A DNA stretch of 64,000 bases, from assembly GCF_022811525.1 (NCBI RefSeq), contig NZ_CP063982.1, positions 744,001 to 808,000 on the forward strand. The letters run 5' to 3'. This stretch comes from Orrella daihaiensis (GTDB taxonomy: Bacteria; Pseudomonadota; Gammaproteobacteria; Burkholderiales; Burkholderiaceae_B). Shown here piece after piece: positions 9,212-17,815 of this stretch. How positions within the stretch are numbered: the first letter of the stretch is position 1; every line of letters begins with the position of its first letter. A program made the translations under genes and the position numbers. A model generated the notes under the pieces. The model saw only the letters and a list, made by a program, of their open reading frames with translations, had not been told where the DNA came from and searched no databases.

Positions 9212-9238
9212 TTGGTCAAACGCAAAGTAAGCTATAAT
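9212..9238 (+). promoter_or_regulatory. Probable sigma-70 promoter of rpsO
   Basis: A consensus -10 TATAAT is at 9233-9238, with TTGGTC at 9212-9217 as the best -35, although the 15-base spacer is short. Transcription from here would give a leader of about 125 bases before rpsO. Confidence 0.6.
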
Positions 9239-9328
9239 TTACGGGCTAAGCGGTTGTTTTACAAATTATTTTGCATTCTTTTGTAGATCATAGGTATTGC
9301 TTAGAAAAGTCTTTTAATTGTTAACTCA

Positions 9329-9352
9329 CGCGTAGGCACCTCGGCTTACGCG
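9329..9352 (+). promoter_or_regulatory. Hairpin in the rpsO leader
   Basis: CGCGTAGGC pairs with GCTTACGCG (9 bp including one G-T) around a 6-base loop, ending 20 bases before the rpsO ATG and just before its AGAGGA ribosome binding site. Autoregulatory leaders that bind S15 are known in several bacterial groups. That this hairpin is one of them is inference. Confidence 0.45.
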
Positions 9353-9371
9353 CCTGTTCGAAGAGGAAGTT

Positions 9372-9641
9372 ATGTCTGTAGCTGATATTAATAAAGCGGA
9401 AATCGTTTCCGAATTCCAGCGTGCCCAAGGTGATACCGGTTCCCCAGAGGTTCAGGTTGCTTTGCTGACAGCCCGTATCAACGAGCTGACCGGGCACTTC
9501 AAAACCCACATGAAAGACCATCACTCCCGCCGTGGACTGTTGCGCATGGTGAGTCGTCGTCGTAAGTTGCTCGACTACCTGAAGGGGCGTAACCCCGATG
9601 CCTATCGTGCTTTGATTGAAAAGCTCGGTCTGCGCAAGTGA
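9372..9641 (+). CDS. rpsO: Ribosomal protein S15
   Basis: 89 residues, the normal length, with the S15 signature GSPEVQVALLTARINELTGHF and HHSRRGLLRMVSRRRKLLDYL. It binds 16S rRNA in the central domain and is needed for platform assembly of the 30S subunit. AGAGGA precedes the ATG at good spacing. rpsO-pnp is a conserved pair; here a hairpin with T-tract lies between them, so pnp is reached by partial read-through or its own promoter. Confidence 0.98.
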   Translation: MSVADINKAEIVSEFQRAQGDTGSPEVQVALLTARINELTGHFKTHMKDHHSRRGLLRMVSRRRKLLDYLKGRNPDAYRALIEKLGLRK

Positions 9642-9673
9642 TTGTTATTCGTGGGATGAAATCCCAAGATTGA

Positions 9674-9715
9674 CCGTGATCGTTGTGGCATTTCGCTGCA
9701 ACGTTCACGGTTTTT
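9674..9715 (+). terminator. Hairpin terminator between rpsO and pnp
   Basis: CCGTGA-T-CGTTG pairs with CAACG-T-TCACGG (11 bp with one T-T mismatch), followed directly by TTTTT. In other bacteria the rpsO-pnp spacer also carries a terminator and an RNase III site; only the terminator shape is visible here. Confidence 0.75.
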
Positions 9716-9737
9716 CATTTGCAAGGAATGTATCGCA

Positions 9738-11903
9738 ATGTTCAATAAAGTGACTCAAACTTTCCAGTACGGTCAACACACCGTGACGCTGGAGACTGGT
9801 GAAATCGCACGGCAGGCATCAGGTGCCGTGGTGGTGTCAATCGAAGATACCGTGGTGCTAGCCACTGTGGTTGGCAATAAAAATGCCAAGCCCGGTCAAG
9901 ATTTTTTTCCACTGACCGTAGACTACGTTGAAAAAACCTACGCCGCCGGCAAGATCCCTGGCGGTTTTTTTAAGCGTGAAGGTCGTATGTCCGAGAAAGA
10001 GACGCTGACCTCGCGTCTCATTGACCGGCCGTTGCGACCGCTATTCCCCGAAGGTTTCTACAACGAAGTGCAGGTCATTATCCATGTGCTGTCGGTCAAC
10101 CCCGAGATTGACCCTGACATTGCTGGCATGATCGGTGCATCTGCCGCTTTGGCCATTTCTGGTATTCCCTTTAACGGCCCCATAGGTGCTGCGCGTGTTG
10201 GTTACGTTGATGGCCAGTACCTGTTGAATCCAACTGCAACTCAATTAAAGGCCTCCAAGCTTGATTTGGTGGTGGCGGGTACCCAGTCTGCCGTATTGAT
10301 GGTGGAATCGGAAGCCCAAGAGCTTCCTGAAGATGTCATGCTCGGCGCTGTTGTGTTCGGTCACGAGCAGATGCAGGCGGCGATCAACGCAATCAACGAG
10401 TTGGTTCGTCAAGGCGGTAAACCAGAGTGGGATTGGCAGCCAGCCGCGAAAGACGAGGCGCTGATCGGCGCCGTGACTGCGTTGGCCAAAGAGCCGCTAA
10501 GCGCTGCCTATCAGGTTCGTCAAAAGCAGCAACGTACTACTCAGGTTCGCGAAGTGTACGCTGATGTAAAAGCAAAGCTGGCCGAACAGGCGCAAGCCAG
10601 TGGTCAAGCTGAGCCAGATAGCGTTGCGGTCGAGAACATTTTGCACGACCTTGAGTCGTCGATCGTGCGTCAACAGATTTTGAACGGTGAGCCGCGAATC
10701 GATGGTCGCGACACCCGTACGGTGCGCCCTATCGAAATCCGTTTGGGTGTATTGCCGCGAGCCCACGGCAGCGCTTTGTTCACCCGCGGTGAGACACAGG
10801 CTCTCGTTGTTGCGACCTTGGGCACCAAGCAAGATGAGCAGGTCATTGATGCCATCACAGGCGAGTACCGCGATAGATTTCTGATGCACTACAACATGCC
10901 GCCATTTGCTACGGGTGAGGCTGGCAGGTTTGGTGCGCCCAAACGCCGTGAGATTGGTCACGGTCGTCTAGCCAAGCGCTCCCTTGTACCCTTGTTACCT
11001 GAGCATTCAGATTTCCAATACACCATCCGACTGGTCTCTGAAATCACCGAGTCCAACGGCTCCTCGTCCATGGCATCGGTCTGTGGTGGCGCCTTGGCGA
11101 TGATGGATGCCGGTGTGCCGCTCAAGGCTCATGTGGCGGGTGTCGCGATGGGTCTGATCCTCGAGAATGACAAGTTCGCTGTATTGACAGATATTCTGGG
11201 TGATGAAGATCACCTTGGTGATATGGACTTTAAAGTTGCTGGTACCGAAGCGGGCATTACAGCTTTGCAAATGGACATCAAAATCCAAGGCATCACCAAA
11301 GAAATCATGCAAGTCGCTTTGGCGCAGGCCCAGGAAGGCCGCTTGCATATCCTGGGCAAGATGCGAGCTGCTATCGATGGGTCGCGCCAAGAGCTTTCGG
11401 CCTTTGCACCACGCATGCTCAGCATGAAGATCAATCCCGAGAAGATTCGTGATGTGATCGGCAAGGGCGGTGCTACGATTCGCGCGCTGACCGAAGAGAC
11501 CGGATGTCAGATAGACATTTCCGAAGATGGCACCATTGTGATTTCGAGTGCTGATCTGGACAAAGCCAAGGAAGCTGAGCGTCGTATATCCGAGTTGACC
11601 GCTGATGTTGAAGTCGGTCAGGTCTACGAGGGTAGTGTGCTGCGTTTGCTTGATTTCGGTGCAATCGTTCAGGTCTTGCCAGGCCGTGATGGTTTGCTGC
11701 ATATCTCCGAGATTGCTAACTACCGCATCGCTAATATCAATGACGTGTTGAAGGTCGGTGAGACATTGCGCGTGAAAGTTATCGAAGCCGATGACAAAGG
11801 GCGTTTGCGCTTGTCAGTCAAGGCTATTGGTGGCATTGAAGAGCAGCGTCCAGAGTTGGCTCAACCAAAGCCGGCTGAAACTCCAGCTGAACCGGAAGCT
11901 TGA
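9738..11903 (+). CDS. pnp: Polynucleotide phosphorylase
   Basis: A 721-residue phosphorolytic 3'-5' exoribonuclease, a trimeric degradosome component. Two RNase PH domains flank a helical linker. The second contains the active-site segment ITESNGSSSMASVCGGALAM and the metal-binding DILGDEDHLGDMDFKVAGT. A KH domain follows (KINPEKIRDVIGKGGATIRA, about 555-600), then an S1 domain (VGQVYEGSVLRLLDFGAIVQ, about 622-690). AAGGA at 9723-9727 sits 10 bases before the ATG. A strong terminator follows. Confidence 0.98.
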   Translation: MFNKVTQTFQYGQHTVTLETGEIARQASGAVVVSIEDTVVLATVVGNKNAKPGQDFFPLTVDYVEKTYAAGKIPGGFFKREGRMSEKETLTSRLIDRPLRPLFPEGFYNEVQVIIHVLSVNPEIDPDIAGMIGASAALAISGIPFNGPIGAARVGYVDGQYLLNPTATQLKASKLDLVVAGTQSAVLMVESEAQELPEDVMLGAVVFGHEQMQAAINAINELVRQGGKPEWDWQPAAKDEALIGAVTALAKEPLSAAYQVRQKQQRTTQVREVYADVKAKLAEQAQASGQAEPDSVAVENILHDLESSIVRQQILNGEPRIDGRDTRTVRPIEIRLGVLPRAHGSALFTRGETQALVVATLGTKQDEQVIDAITGEYRDRFLMHYNMPPFATGEAGRFGAPKRREIGHGRLAKRSLVPLLPEHSDFQYTIRLVSEITESNGSSSMASVCGGALAMMDAGVPLKAHVAGVAMGLILENDKFAVLTDILGDEDHLGDMDFKVAGTEAGITALQMDIKIQGITKEIMQVALAQAQEGRLHILGKMRAAIDGSRQELSAFAPRMLSMKINPEKIRDVIGKGGATIRALTEETGCQIDISEDGTIVISSADLDKAKEAERRISELTADVEVGQVYEGSVLRLLDFGAIVQVLPGRDGLLHISEIANYRIANINDVLKVGETLRVKVIEADDKGRLRLSVKAIGGIEEQRPELAQPKPAETPAEPEA

Positions 11904-11921
11904 TCCGGATCGAGCTTATAA

Positions 11922-11953
11922 AAACAAACGCCCCTGTAAGGGGCGTTTGTTTT
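11922..11953 (+). terminator. Terminator after pnp
   Basis: A long perfect stem, AAACAAACGCCCCT pairing with AGGGGCGTTTGTTT around a 3-base loop, with T residues continuing on the 3' side. Its symmetry lets it also act for the leftward PIN-domain unit. Confidence 0.93.
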
Positions 11954-12011
11954 AGGAGGATTAAGTCTTAGGCTTGGGCTTACTGCACCCATCACCGACT
12001 CACGGTGTTAT

Positions 12012-12590
12012 TCAATATCCCACTAGCTTGTTCAATCGAAACAGCCGTTCACGTCTCAAGAAATCACCGATTGGAGCGGGATGTCTGCGATTAGTGACAA
12101 CTAAGTCGTTGATGACTTGAATCAGGCTCTCGGTCAGGATGTCAGGTTTGGCTTCCCACCATTTGCTAAGTAACCGGTCTGGTTCCCACAGGTCTAGCCC
12201 TAAGCGTCTCAATTCGCTGCGGCTAAAGTCCTTGATGTTGATGGTCACAATGCCAGTGGGCTTTGTTGGGTTTGCCTGTCTGGCAAGCCACGCTGCCTGA
12301 ATCACGTGCCAGTCTTTGTCATCACTGTATTTCAAGACGGGCAAGTCCATGGGTATATCGGACCACCGAGATACGTTTGCCGCTGTGAACCGGGTTTGCA
12401 TGTCGTGCCATTCGCGCGCAAGCAATTCGGGATCGATATCCCAGATTCTAGCGGCATTGCGCCGCCACTCATGGCCGATACGGTCGGACCAGATCGGTTC
12501 AAACATGCCCTGTTGGGCCAGTTCGAGCAGCCAGGGTCGTAAGACCCCGGACATTAGCACACAAGCATCAAGAACAAGATAGGGCGGCAT
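12012..12590 (-). CDS. PIN-domain protein, toxin-like RNase
   Basis: A 192-residue protein. It starts YLVLDACVLMSGVL, giving the first acidic residue of a PIN nuclease; acidic residues also occur in SDRIGHEW and in DKDWHVIQAA, followed by TGIVTINIKDF. This is the four-acid layout of VapC-like endoribonucleases. The protein is longer than classical VapC (about 135) and carries a C-terminal extension of about 50 residues. There is no small antitoxin gene next to it: its start codon lies inside the last codons of the E1 gene (23-base overlap, other frame) and no ribosome binding site is visible. It may be translated by coupling. Whether it is a true toxin is unproven. Confidence 0.7.
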   Translation of the reverse strand: MPPYLVLDACVLMSGVLRPWLLELAQQGMFEPIWSDRIGHEWRRNAARIWDIDPELLAREWHDMQTRFTAANVSRWSDIPMDLPVLKYSDDKDWHVIQAAWLARQANPTKPTGIVTINIKDFSRSELRRLGLDLWEPDRLLSKWWEAKPDILTESLIQVINDLVVTNRRHPAPIGDFLRRERLFRLNKLVGY

Positions 12591-15162
12591 TGACGATATG
12601 TTTGGCGTTTACCCCAAAGAACTCACGAAGCGCGGCCCGGGTGTCACTGCGGCCAAAGCCATCGGTGCCTAGCGTGACGTAAGTTCTATTGGCAGGCATG
12701 TGTTGACGAATCGACTCTGGCACTGCACGCACATAATCACTAGCGGCAATGACCGGGCCATCATTATCGCCTAACATCTGCGCGACCCAGCCAGTTTGAT
12801 CTCGGCACAGCTCACTCCAACTTGTCACGCTGTGAACGTTGACCAGATAGCCTTGCATGGCTAGCTCATCAGCTGCCTTGATGGCCTCGGTCAGAATGGC
12901 GCCAGAGGCCATCAAGTTGATGACTTTGTGCTTTGTTGATTTGTCTGAGCCAATTTGCTTGAATCGATAGCCACCTTTGAGAATGCTTTGGCGTTTCGAA
13001 GTGTCGATGGTGGGTTGAGCGTAGTTCTCGTTCATGGTGGTGATGTAATAAAAGACATCACGTTGTTGTTGAATCATCTCGCACATGCCTTGATCAATGA
13101 TAATGGCAAGCTCGCCTGCAAAGGCAGGATCATAGGCTTTGCAATTGGGAATCGTGGCAGCTATTAGATGACTGGTACCGTCTTGATGCTGTAGGCCTTC
13201 ACCGCCGAGTGTGGTGCGTCCTGATGTGGCACCGATCAGGAATCCGCGAGGGTTTTGATCAGCGGCCGCCCAGATTTGGTCACCGACTCTTTGAAAGCCA
13301 AACATGGAGTAGTAGATGTAAAAGGGTAAGGTCGCCAGACCATGCACGCTGTAGCTCGTGGCTGCAGCTGTCCAGCTTGCGATAGCACCCGCTTCCGAAA
13401 TACCTTCCTCCAGGATTTGACCTTCCTTGGCTTCGTGGTAACTCAGGATAGAGCCAATATCCTCTGGCAAATAGCGTTGTCCCACTGATGAGTAAATGCC
13501 GACTTGTTTAAACAAGTTGGCCATGCCAAATGTTCTGGCCTCATCAGCCACAATCGGTACAATTCTGGGGCCAAGTGATTTGTCTTTAAGCAGATTACCC
13601 AGCATGCGCACAAATGCCATGGTGGTGCTCATTTCCTTGTTGTCTGCGACTATCGCAAAGTTACCCCAGCCAGTCATGTCAGGCGCCGGCACCGGCTCAC
13701 AAGTGGTGTCGCGCTTGGGTAGATAGCCGCCGAGTGCTGCTCGCTGTTTGTGCAGGTACTGCATCTCGGCGCTGTCCGATGCTGGCTTATAGAATGTCAA
13801 CGATGCTGCATCTTCGTCTGATAGAGGCAGGTTGAAGTGGTTGCGAAACGCAATCAAGTCATCGCGTTCGAGTTTTTTCTGGCTATGGGTTGTCATCTTG
13901 CCTTGGCCGGCTGCACCCATGCCATAGCCTTTTTTGGTTTGGGCAAGAATGACAGTGGGTTGGCCCTCATAGGCGACAGCTGCGGCATAAGCAGCATAGA
14001 TTTTGACGATGTCGTGGCCGCCGCGCTTAAGCCTGTCGATCTGCTCGTCAGTCATGCCTTGGGCAAGCTTGGCTAATTTTGGGTTCTGACCAAAGAAATG
14101 TTCACGGTTGTAGTGACCGTCTTTGGCGGCAAATGTTTGCATCTGACCGTCCACGGTGTTGGCAAAGGCTTCTATCAGAGCGCTTTCTGTGTCGCGTGCA
14201 AACAAGCCGTCCCAGTCGCTGCCCCAAACCAGCTTAATTACGTTCCATCCAGCACCCTTGAACAGACGCTCAAGCTCATCAATAATGCGGCCATTACCGC
14301 GCACGGGACCATCGAGGCGCTGCAAATTGCAGTTCACGACCCAGACCAGATTGTCCAAGCCTTCGCGGGCTGCGAGGGTCAAGGCACTCATGGACTCGGG
14401 CTCGTCCATTTCGCCATCCCCAAAGATTCCCCACACCTTTCGTCCTGAGCAATCGAGCAGACCACGATGGGACAGGTAACGCATAAAGCGCGCCTGGTAA
14501 ATCGATGTGATCGGGCCAATGCCCATGGAGCCGGTTGGAAACTGCCAGAAGTCTGGCATGAGCATCGGGTGTGGATAGCTGCACAGGCCGCGCGCACCTT
14601 TCGCTGGTGCGGTGATCTCCTGTCTGAAGTGCATCAGATCTGCTTCTGACAAGCGACCTTCAAGAAACGCACGGGCGTAGACACCGGGGGCGCTGTGCGG
14701 CTGAAAAAACACTAAATCGCCACGATGCTGACCTCGGCCTAAACCCGCGCGCGCATGAAAGAAGTGGTTAAAGCCTGTTTCGAACAGGTCTGCGCCACTG
14801 GCGTAACTGGCAATGTGCCCCCCAAGTTCACCATAAGCCTGATTAGCTCGAACCACCATGGCTAACGCATTCCAGCGCATGATCGAGGCTAGCCGCTCTT
14901 CAATCGCCAGGTCACCGGGAAATGATGGTTGGTCATTGACATCGATGGTGTTGACATACGGGGTGCAAAGTGCGGGCTGCCAGTGAAGGCGTTTAGCCTG
15001 AGCTATTCGGGCCAGTTCTTGCAACAGAAACTTGGCCCTTTCTGGACCAGAGGTCGCAATTACCGCTTCAAATGCGTCTTTCCATTCAGCTGTTTCGGTT
15101 GGATCGATGTCAGCGCCACGCACAAACCACTCGGTCAATCGGGGATCAATTGGGGCATTCAT
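12568..15162 (-). CDS. Stand-alone homodimeric 2-oxoacid dehydrogenase E1 (AceE/MdeB-like)
   Basis: An 864-residue thiamine diphosphate enzyme of the homodimeric pyruvate dehydrogenase E1 family. It shows GDGEMDEPES with the paired NCNLQRLDGPVRGNG (ThDP motif), GYGMGAAGQGKMTTHSQKK in the first half and LGTDGFGRSDTRAALREFF at the C-terminus. It is about 30 residues shorter than typical AceE. No E2 (aceF) or E3 (lpd) gene follows. Instead there is a divergent Lrp-type regulator, the arrangement known from Pseudomonas putida mdeR/mdeB, where the E1 homologue is linked to 2-oxobutyrate from methionine breakdown. So the substrate may be 2-oxobutyrate rather than pyruvate; this is inference. Overlap with the PIN gene suggests co-transcription. 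Confidence 0.85.
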   Translation of the reverse strand: MNAPIDPRLTEWFVRGADIDPTETAEWKDAFEAVIATSGPERAKFLLQELARIAQAKRLHWQPALCTPYVNTIDVNDQPSFPGDLAIEERLASIMRWNALAMVVRANQAYGELGGHIASYASGADLFETGFNHFFHARAGLGRGQHRGDLVFFQPHSAPGVYARAFLEGRLSEADLMHFRQEITAPAKGARGLCSYPHPMLMPDFWQFPTGSMGIGPITSIYQARFMRYLSHRGLLDCSGRKVWGIFGDGEMDEPESMSALTLAAREGLDNLVWVVNCNLQRLDGPVRGNGRIIDELERLFKGAGWNVIKLVWGSDWDGLFARDTESALIEAFANTVDGQMQTFAAKDGHYNREHFFGQNPKLAKLAQGMTDEQIDRLKRGGHDIVKIYAAYAAAVAYEGQPTVILAQTKKGYGMGAAGQGKMTTHSQKKLERDDLIAFRNHFNLPLSDEDAASLTFYKPASDSAEMQYLHKQRAALGGYLPKRDTTCEPVPAPDMTGWGNFAIVADNKEMSTTMAFVRMLGNLLKDKSLGPRIVPIVADEARTFGMANLFKQVGIYSSVGQRYLPEDIGSILSYHEAKEGQILEEGISEAGAIASWTAAATSYSVHGLATLPFYIYYSMFGFQRVGDQIWAAADQNPRGFLIGATSGRTTLGGEGLQHQDGTSHLIAATIPNCKAYDPAFAGELAIIIDQGMCEMIQQQRDVFYYITTMNENYAQPTIDTSKRQSILKGGYRFKQIGSDKSTKHKVINLMASGAILTEAIKAADELAMQGYLVNVHSVTSWSELCRDQTGWVAQMLGDNDGPVIAASDYVRAVPESIRQHMPANRTYVTLGTDGFGRSDTRAALREFFGVNAKHIVNAALSCS

Positions 15163-15291
15163 CTCGATAATGGTTAGTTATTGCAGTAGAAACATTCTAG
15201 ATAGTCTGATACCGAATTTGGTTCTTTTTCAAAGTGTTTTTCTGATAAATTAAAAATAAAATTCGTTAAATAATATTTTTTTACAAATAAA

Positions 15292-15777
15292 ATGAAGATC
15301 GATGGCATCGACCTAAAAATTTTGCAACAGTTGCAAGAAGACGGCAGCCTGGCCAACGTCGAGTTGGCCAGGCGTGTGCACTTAAGTCCTTCATCCTGTT
15401 TAAATCGGGTCAGGGCACTTGAAGCCAGTGGCGTCATTAATCGTTACGTAGCCATTGCCAGCCCCACTGCGCTTGGTCTGGATCTAAACGTATTTATCAG
15501 CATCAGTCTTAAAACTCAAAGCAAAGAGGCCTTGGCGGAGTTTGAGCAGCGCATTAGTGAGCACGATGAGGTCATGGAGTGTTATCTCATGACCGGCGAC
15601 AGTGATTACCTAATTCGGGTGGCCGTTTCCAATATTGCTGCGCTCGAGAAATTTATCCTTGAGCAATTAACGCCAATCCCTGGCATTGAAAAAATTCGTT
15701 CAGGTTTTGCGCTTAAACAGGTGCGTTATAAGACGGCACTTCCCCTGCCAGCTATAGCGAGCAAAGTTAGCCGATAG
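15292..15777 (+). CDS. Lrp/AsnC-family transcriptional regulator
   Basis: A 161-residue protein. The N-terminal winged HTH (IDLKILQQLQEDGSLANVEL...LSPSSCLNRVRALEASGVI, residues 4-50) is followed by an RAM/AsnC effector domain with the usual VMECYLMTGDSDYLIRV (about 92-110). It is divergent from the E1 gene across 129 AT-rich bases and most likely controls that gene in response to an amino acid, as MdeR does for the mde genes. No ribosome binding site precedes the ATG; a TAATAT at 15271-15276 would give a leader of only about 9 bases, so the mRNA may be nearly leaderless. Confidence 0.88.
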   Translation: MKIDGIDLKILQQLQEDGSLANVELARRVHLSPSSCLNRVRALEASGVINRYVAIASPTALGLDLNVFISISLKTQSKEALAEFEQRISEHDEVMECYLMTGDSDYLIRVAVSNIAALEKFILEQLTPIPGIEKIRSGFALKQVRYKTALPLPAIASKVSR

Positions 15778-15794
15778 CCGTTGATCACATCCCA

Positions 15795-15848
15795 ATCAAT
15801 AGAAAAAATATATTATATTTATTTATAAAATAAATAGGTTCTATTGAT
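15795..15848. promoter_or_regulatory. Perfect 10-bp inverted repeat around an AT-rich tract
   Basis: ATCAATAGAA (15795-15804) is repeated in inverse as TTCTATTGAT (15839-15848), separated by 34 bases of almost pure A/T. It lies between the Lrp-type gene and the peroxiredoxin gene. It could be a split operator for the peroxiredoxin promoter or a weak intrinsic hairpin for the gene upstream. The binding protein is unknown. Confidence 0.4.
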
Positions 15849-15922
15849 CCAGGTTAACCCGGCACTCGCACGGCCAGTGCTAATCTGCATCGGTCTAGTT
15901 ACAACATGTAGGAGTAGTTCAA

Positions 15923-16576
15923 ATGTCTCTCAGAATTAATGATGTCGCCCCGGATTTCACGACCGATTCCACCGCCGGTCAGTTGAAGTTTCATGAGTGG
16001 GTTGGCGACAGCTACGCCATCTTGTTCTCGCACCCCAAAGATTTCACGCCGGTTTGCACTACCGAGTTTGGGGCAGTAGCCCAATTGGCCCCCGAGTTCG
16101 AAAAGCGCAACACCAAGGTCATGGGCGTGTCAGTTGACAGTGTTGAAGAGCACAAGAAGTGGATCAAGGATATTGAGGCTGTGGCCGGTGCGCCAGCTAA
16201 CTTCCCGATCATTGATGACCGTGACCTGCAAGTCTCCAAGCTATATGACATGCTGCCAGCAGATGCTTATTTGCCTGACGGTCGCACGCCTGCAGACAGT
16301 GCGACGGTGCGCACGGTGTTTATCATTGGCCCGGACAAGAAAATCCGTTTGATGATGATCTACCCGATGTCGGTAGGTCGCAACTTTGCGGAAATCCTGC
16401 GTGCGCTTGATGCTGTGCAGGCGACCGATGGTGTGCCAATCGCCACGCCTGCCAACTGGCAGCCTGGTCAGGATGTGATCGTAGCCTTGAGTTTGACCGA
16501 CGAGCAGGCCAAAGAGAAGTTTGGCGATATTGATGTCAAACTGCCTTACCTGCGCTATGCCAAAGCACCGAAGTAA
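15923..16576 (+). CDS. 1-Cys peroxiredoxin (Prx6 family)
   Basis: A 217-residue thiol peroxidase that reduces peroxides. The peroxidatic cysteine is in HPKDFTPVCTTEFG (about residue 47). The Prx6-type C-terminal domain (TDGVPIATPANWQPGQDVIV...KLPYLRYA) is present, and the length is right for the 1-Cys class. GGAG lies a few bases before the ATG. The gene is monocistronic, with its own AT-rich upstream region and a strong terminator. Confidence 0.93.
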   Translation: MSLRINDVAPDFTTDSTAGQLKFHEWVGDSYAILFSHPKDFTPVCTTEFGAVAQLAPEFEKRNTKVMGVSVDSVEEHKKWIKDIEAVAGAPANFPIIDDRDLQVSKLYDMLPADAYLPDGRTPADSATVRTVFIIGPDKKIRLMMIYPMSVGRNFAEILRALDAVQATDGVPIATPANWQPGQDVIVALSLTDEQAKEKFGDIDVKLPYLRYAKAPK

Positions 16577-16595
16577 TGCGGTTGCTTACCAAATA

Positions 16596-16622
16596 AAAAA
16601 CGGCCCTAGGGCCGTTTTTTTT
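16596..16622. terminator. Terminator after the peroxiredoxin gene
   Basis: A perfect palindrome of the type AAAAACGGCCCTAGGGCCG followed by a run of eight T residues. Confidence 0.93.
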
Positions 16623-16715
16623 ATGCTCTAAACCTGCTGGTGCCCAATGATGGGTTAGATGGCTTAACCGACTTGCCAAGTAAGCCTTGGGGTTTTGCAA
16701 ATAGCGAGTAAGATT

Positions 16716-16727
16716 GATTCGCATTGC
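16716..16727. promoter_or_regulatory. Possible Fur half-site upstream of the iron transporter
   Basis: GATTCGCATTGC, about 60 bases before the ATPase gene, shares ATTCGCA with the better dyad found before the binding-protein gene at 20674-20694. Assignment to Fur is inference from gene function. Confidence 0.3.
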
Positions 16728-16786
16728 ACTAGAATACAGTTATTCATATTCATTCAACTCGCAAAACAACCCAGGAGCTTGCTGCT

Positions 16787-17815
16787 TTGTCCTTTCAAAT
16801 GCGTTCGATTCGCCTGTCATTTGGTGACACTGCAGTCATTAACGACCTCGATCTAGACGCTGGACCTGGGGAGATCATTTGTTTGTTGGGTCCTTCGGGT
16901 TGCGGCAAGACGACAACGTTGCGGGTGTTGGCTGGTCTTGAGCGGCCGGACTCGGGTTCGGTCGAGATCGATGGGCAGGTCGTCTGCGACCAGACAGTGG
17001 AGGTAGCACCCGAGTCGCGGCACATCGGCTATTTGTTTCAGGACTATGCGTTGTTTCCGCATTTGACAGTCGCCCAGAACGTGGGCTTTGGCATTGAGGG
17101 GCAGGCTAATGCAGCCCATGAGGTTCGAGCCTTGCTTGATCGTGTGCAAATGGGTCGATTCGCGCAGGCGATGCCGCACACACTGTCTGGCGGTCAGCAG
17201 CAAAGGGTTGCCTTGGCTCGTGCGTTGGCCAGAAAGCCTAAATTGCTATTGCTTGATGAGCCGTTTTCGGGGCTTGATACGGCTTTGAAGATCCAGTTAC
17301 GCGAGAGCACGCACTCGCTACTGAAGGAAATTGGCACCAGCGCAGTGATTGTGACTCATGACGCTGAAGAAGCCATGTTCATGGCTGACCGCATTGCGCT
17401 CATGCGCGACGGACGCATCGTGCAGTTGGGCACACCCGCTGAGCTCTACAACCAGCCGGTCGATGAGTTCACTGCGCGGTTCCTAGGCGAAGTGATTGAG
17501 TTGCCAGGCCAAAGCAACGGTACCTTGACTGCCACGGTGGCAGGTGATTTCTCCAGTAACAAACCGCAACCAACTGGCTCAGTGAGCGTGTTGGTCAGGC
17601 CCGAGGACCTAGAGCTGACATCTGAAGATGGCCCCTACGTCATCGGTCATCGCCATTTCATTGGCTCGCACACGCTCGTTGACTTATTGGGGCAAGACGC
17701 TAACCTGCCTGATATTCAGTTGTCGGTGCCAACCGCCCAAGCCAATCGTCTTCAATGGGGCCAGCGTGTGTGCCCGAAGTCACGCCGCCATCAGCCATTG
17801 CTCATCATCAAATGA
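16787..17815 (+). CDS. ABC transporter ATPase, iron(III) type (FbpC-like)
   Basis: A 342-residue nucleotide-binding subunit with Walker A GPSGCGKTT (residues 35-43), Q-loop FQDYALFPHLTV, signature LSGGQQQRVALARALA, Walker B LLLLDEPFSGLD and the H-loop in VIVTHDAEEAMFMADRI. A TOBE-like regulatory domain occupies the last roughly 100 residues, as in FbpC/AfuC and other importer ATPases. The TTG at 16787 is preferred because AGGAG at 16773-16777 lies 9 bases away; the ATG four codons later is too far. The stop overlaps the ATG of the permease (ATGA), so the two are translationally coupled. Confidence 0.88.
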   Translation: MSFQMRSIRLSFGDTAVINDLDLDAGPGEIICLLGPSGCGKTTTLRVLAGLERPDSGSVEIDGQVVCDQTVEVAPESRHIGYLFQDYALFPHLTVAQNVGFGIEGQANAAHEVRALLDRVQMGRFAQAMPHTLSGGQQQRVALARALARKPKLLLLDEPFSGLDTALKIQLRESTHSLLKEIGTSAVIVTHDAEEAMFMADRIALMRDGRIVQLGTPAELYNQPVDEFTARFLGEVIELPGQSNGTLTATVAGDFSSNKPQPTGSVSVLVRPEDLELTSEDGPYVIGHRHFIGSHTLVDLLGQDANLPDIQLSVPTAQANRLQWGQRVCPKSRRHQPLLIIK

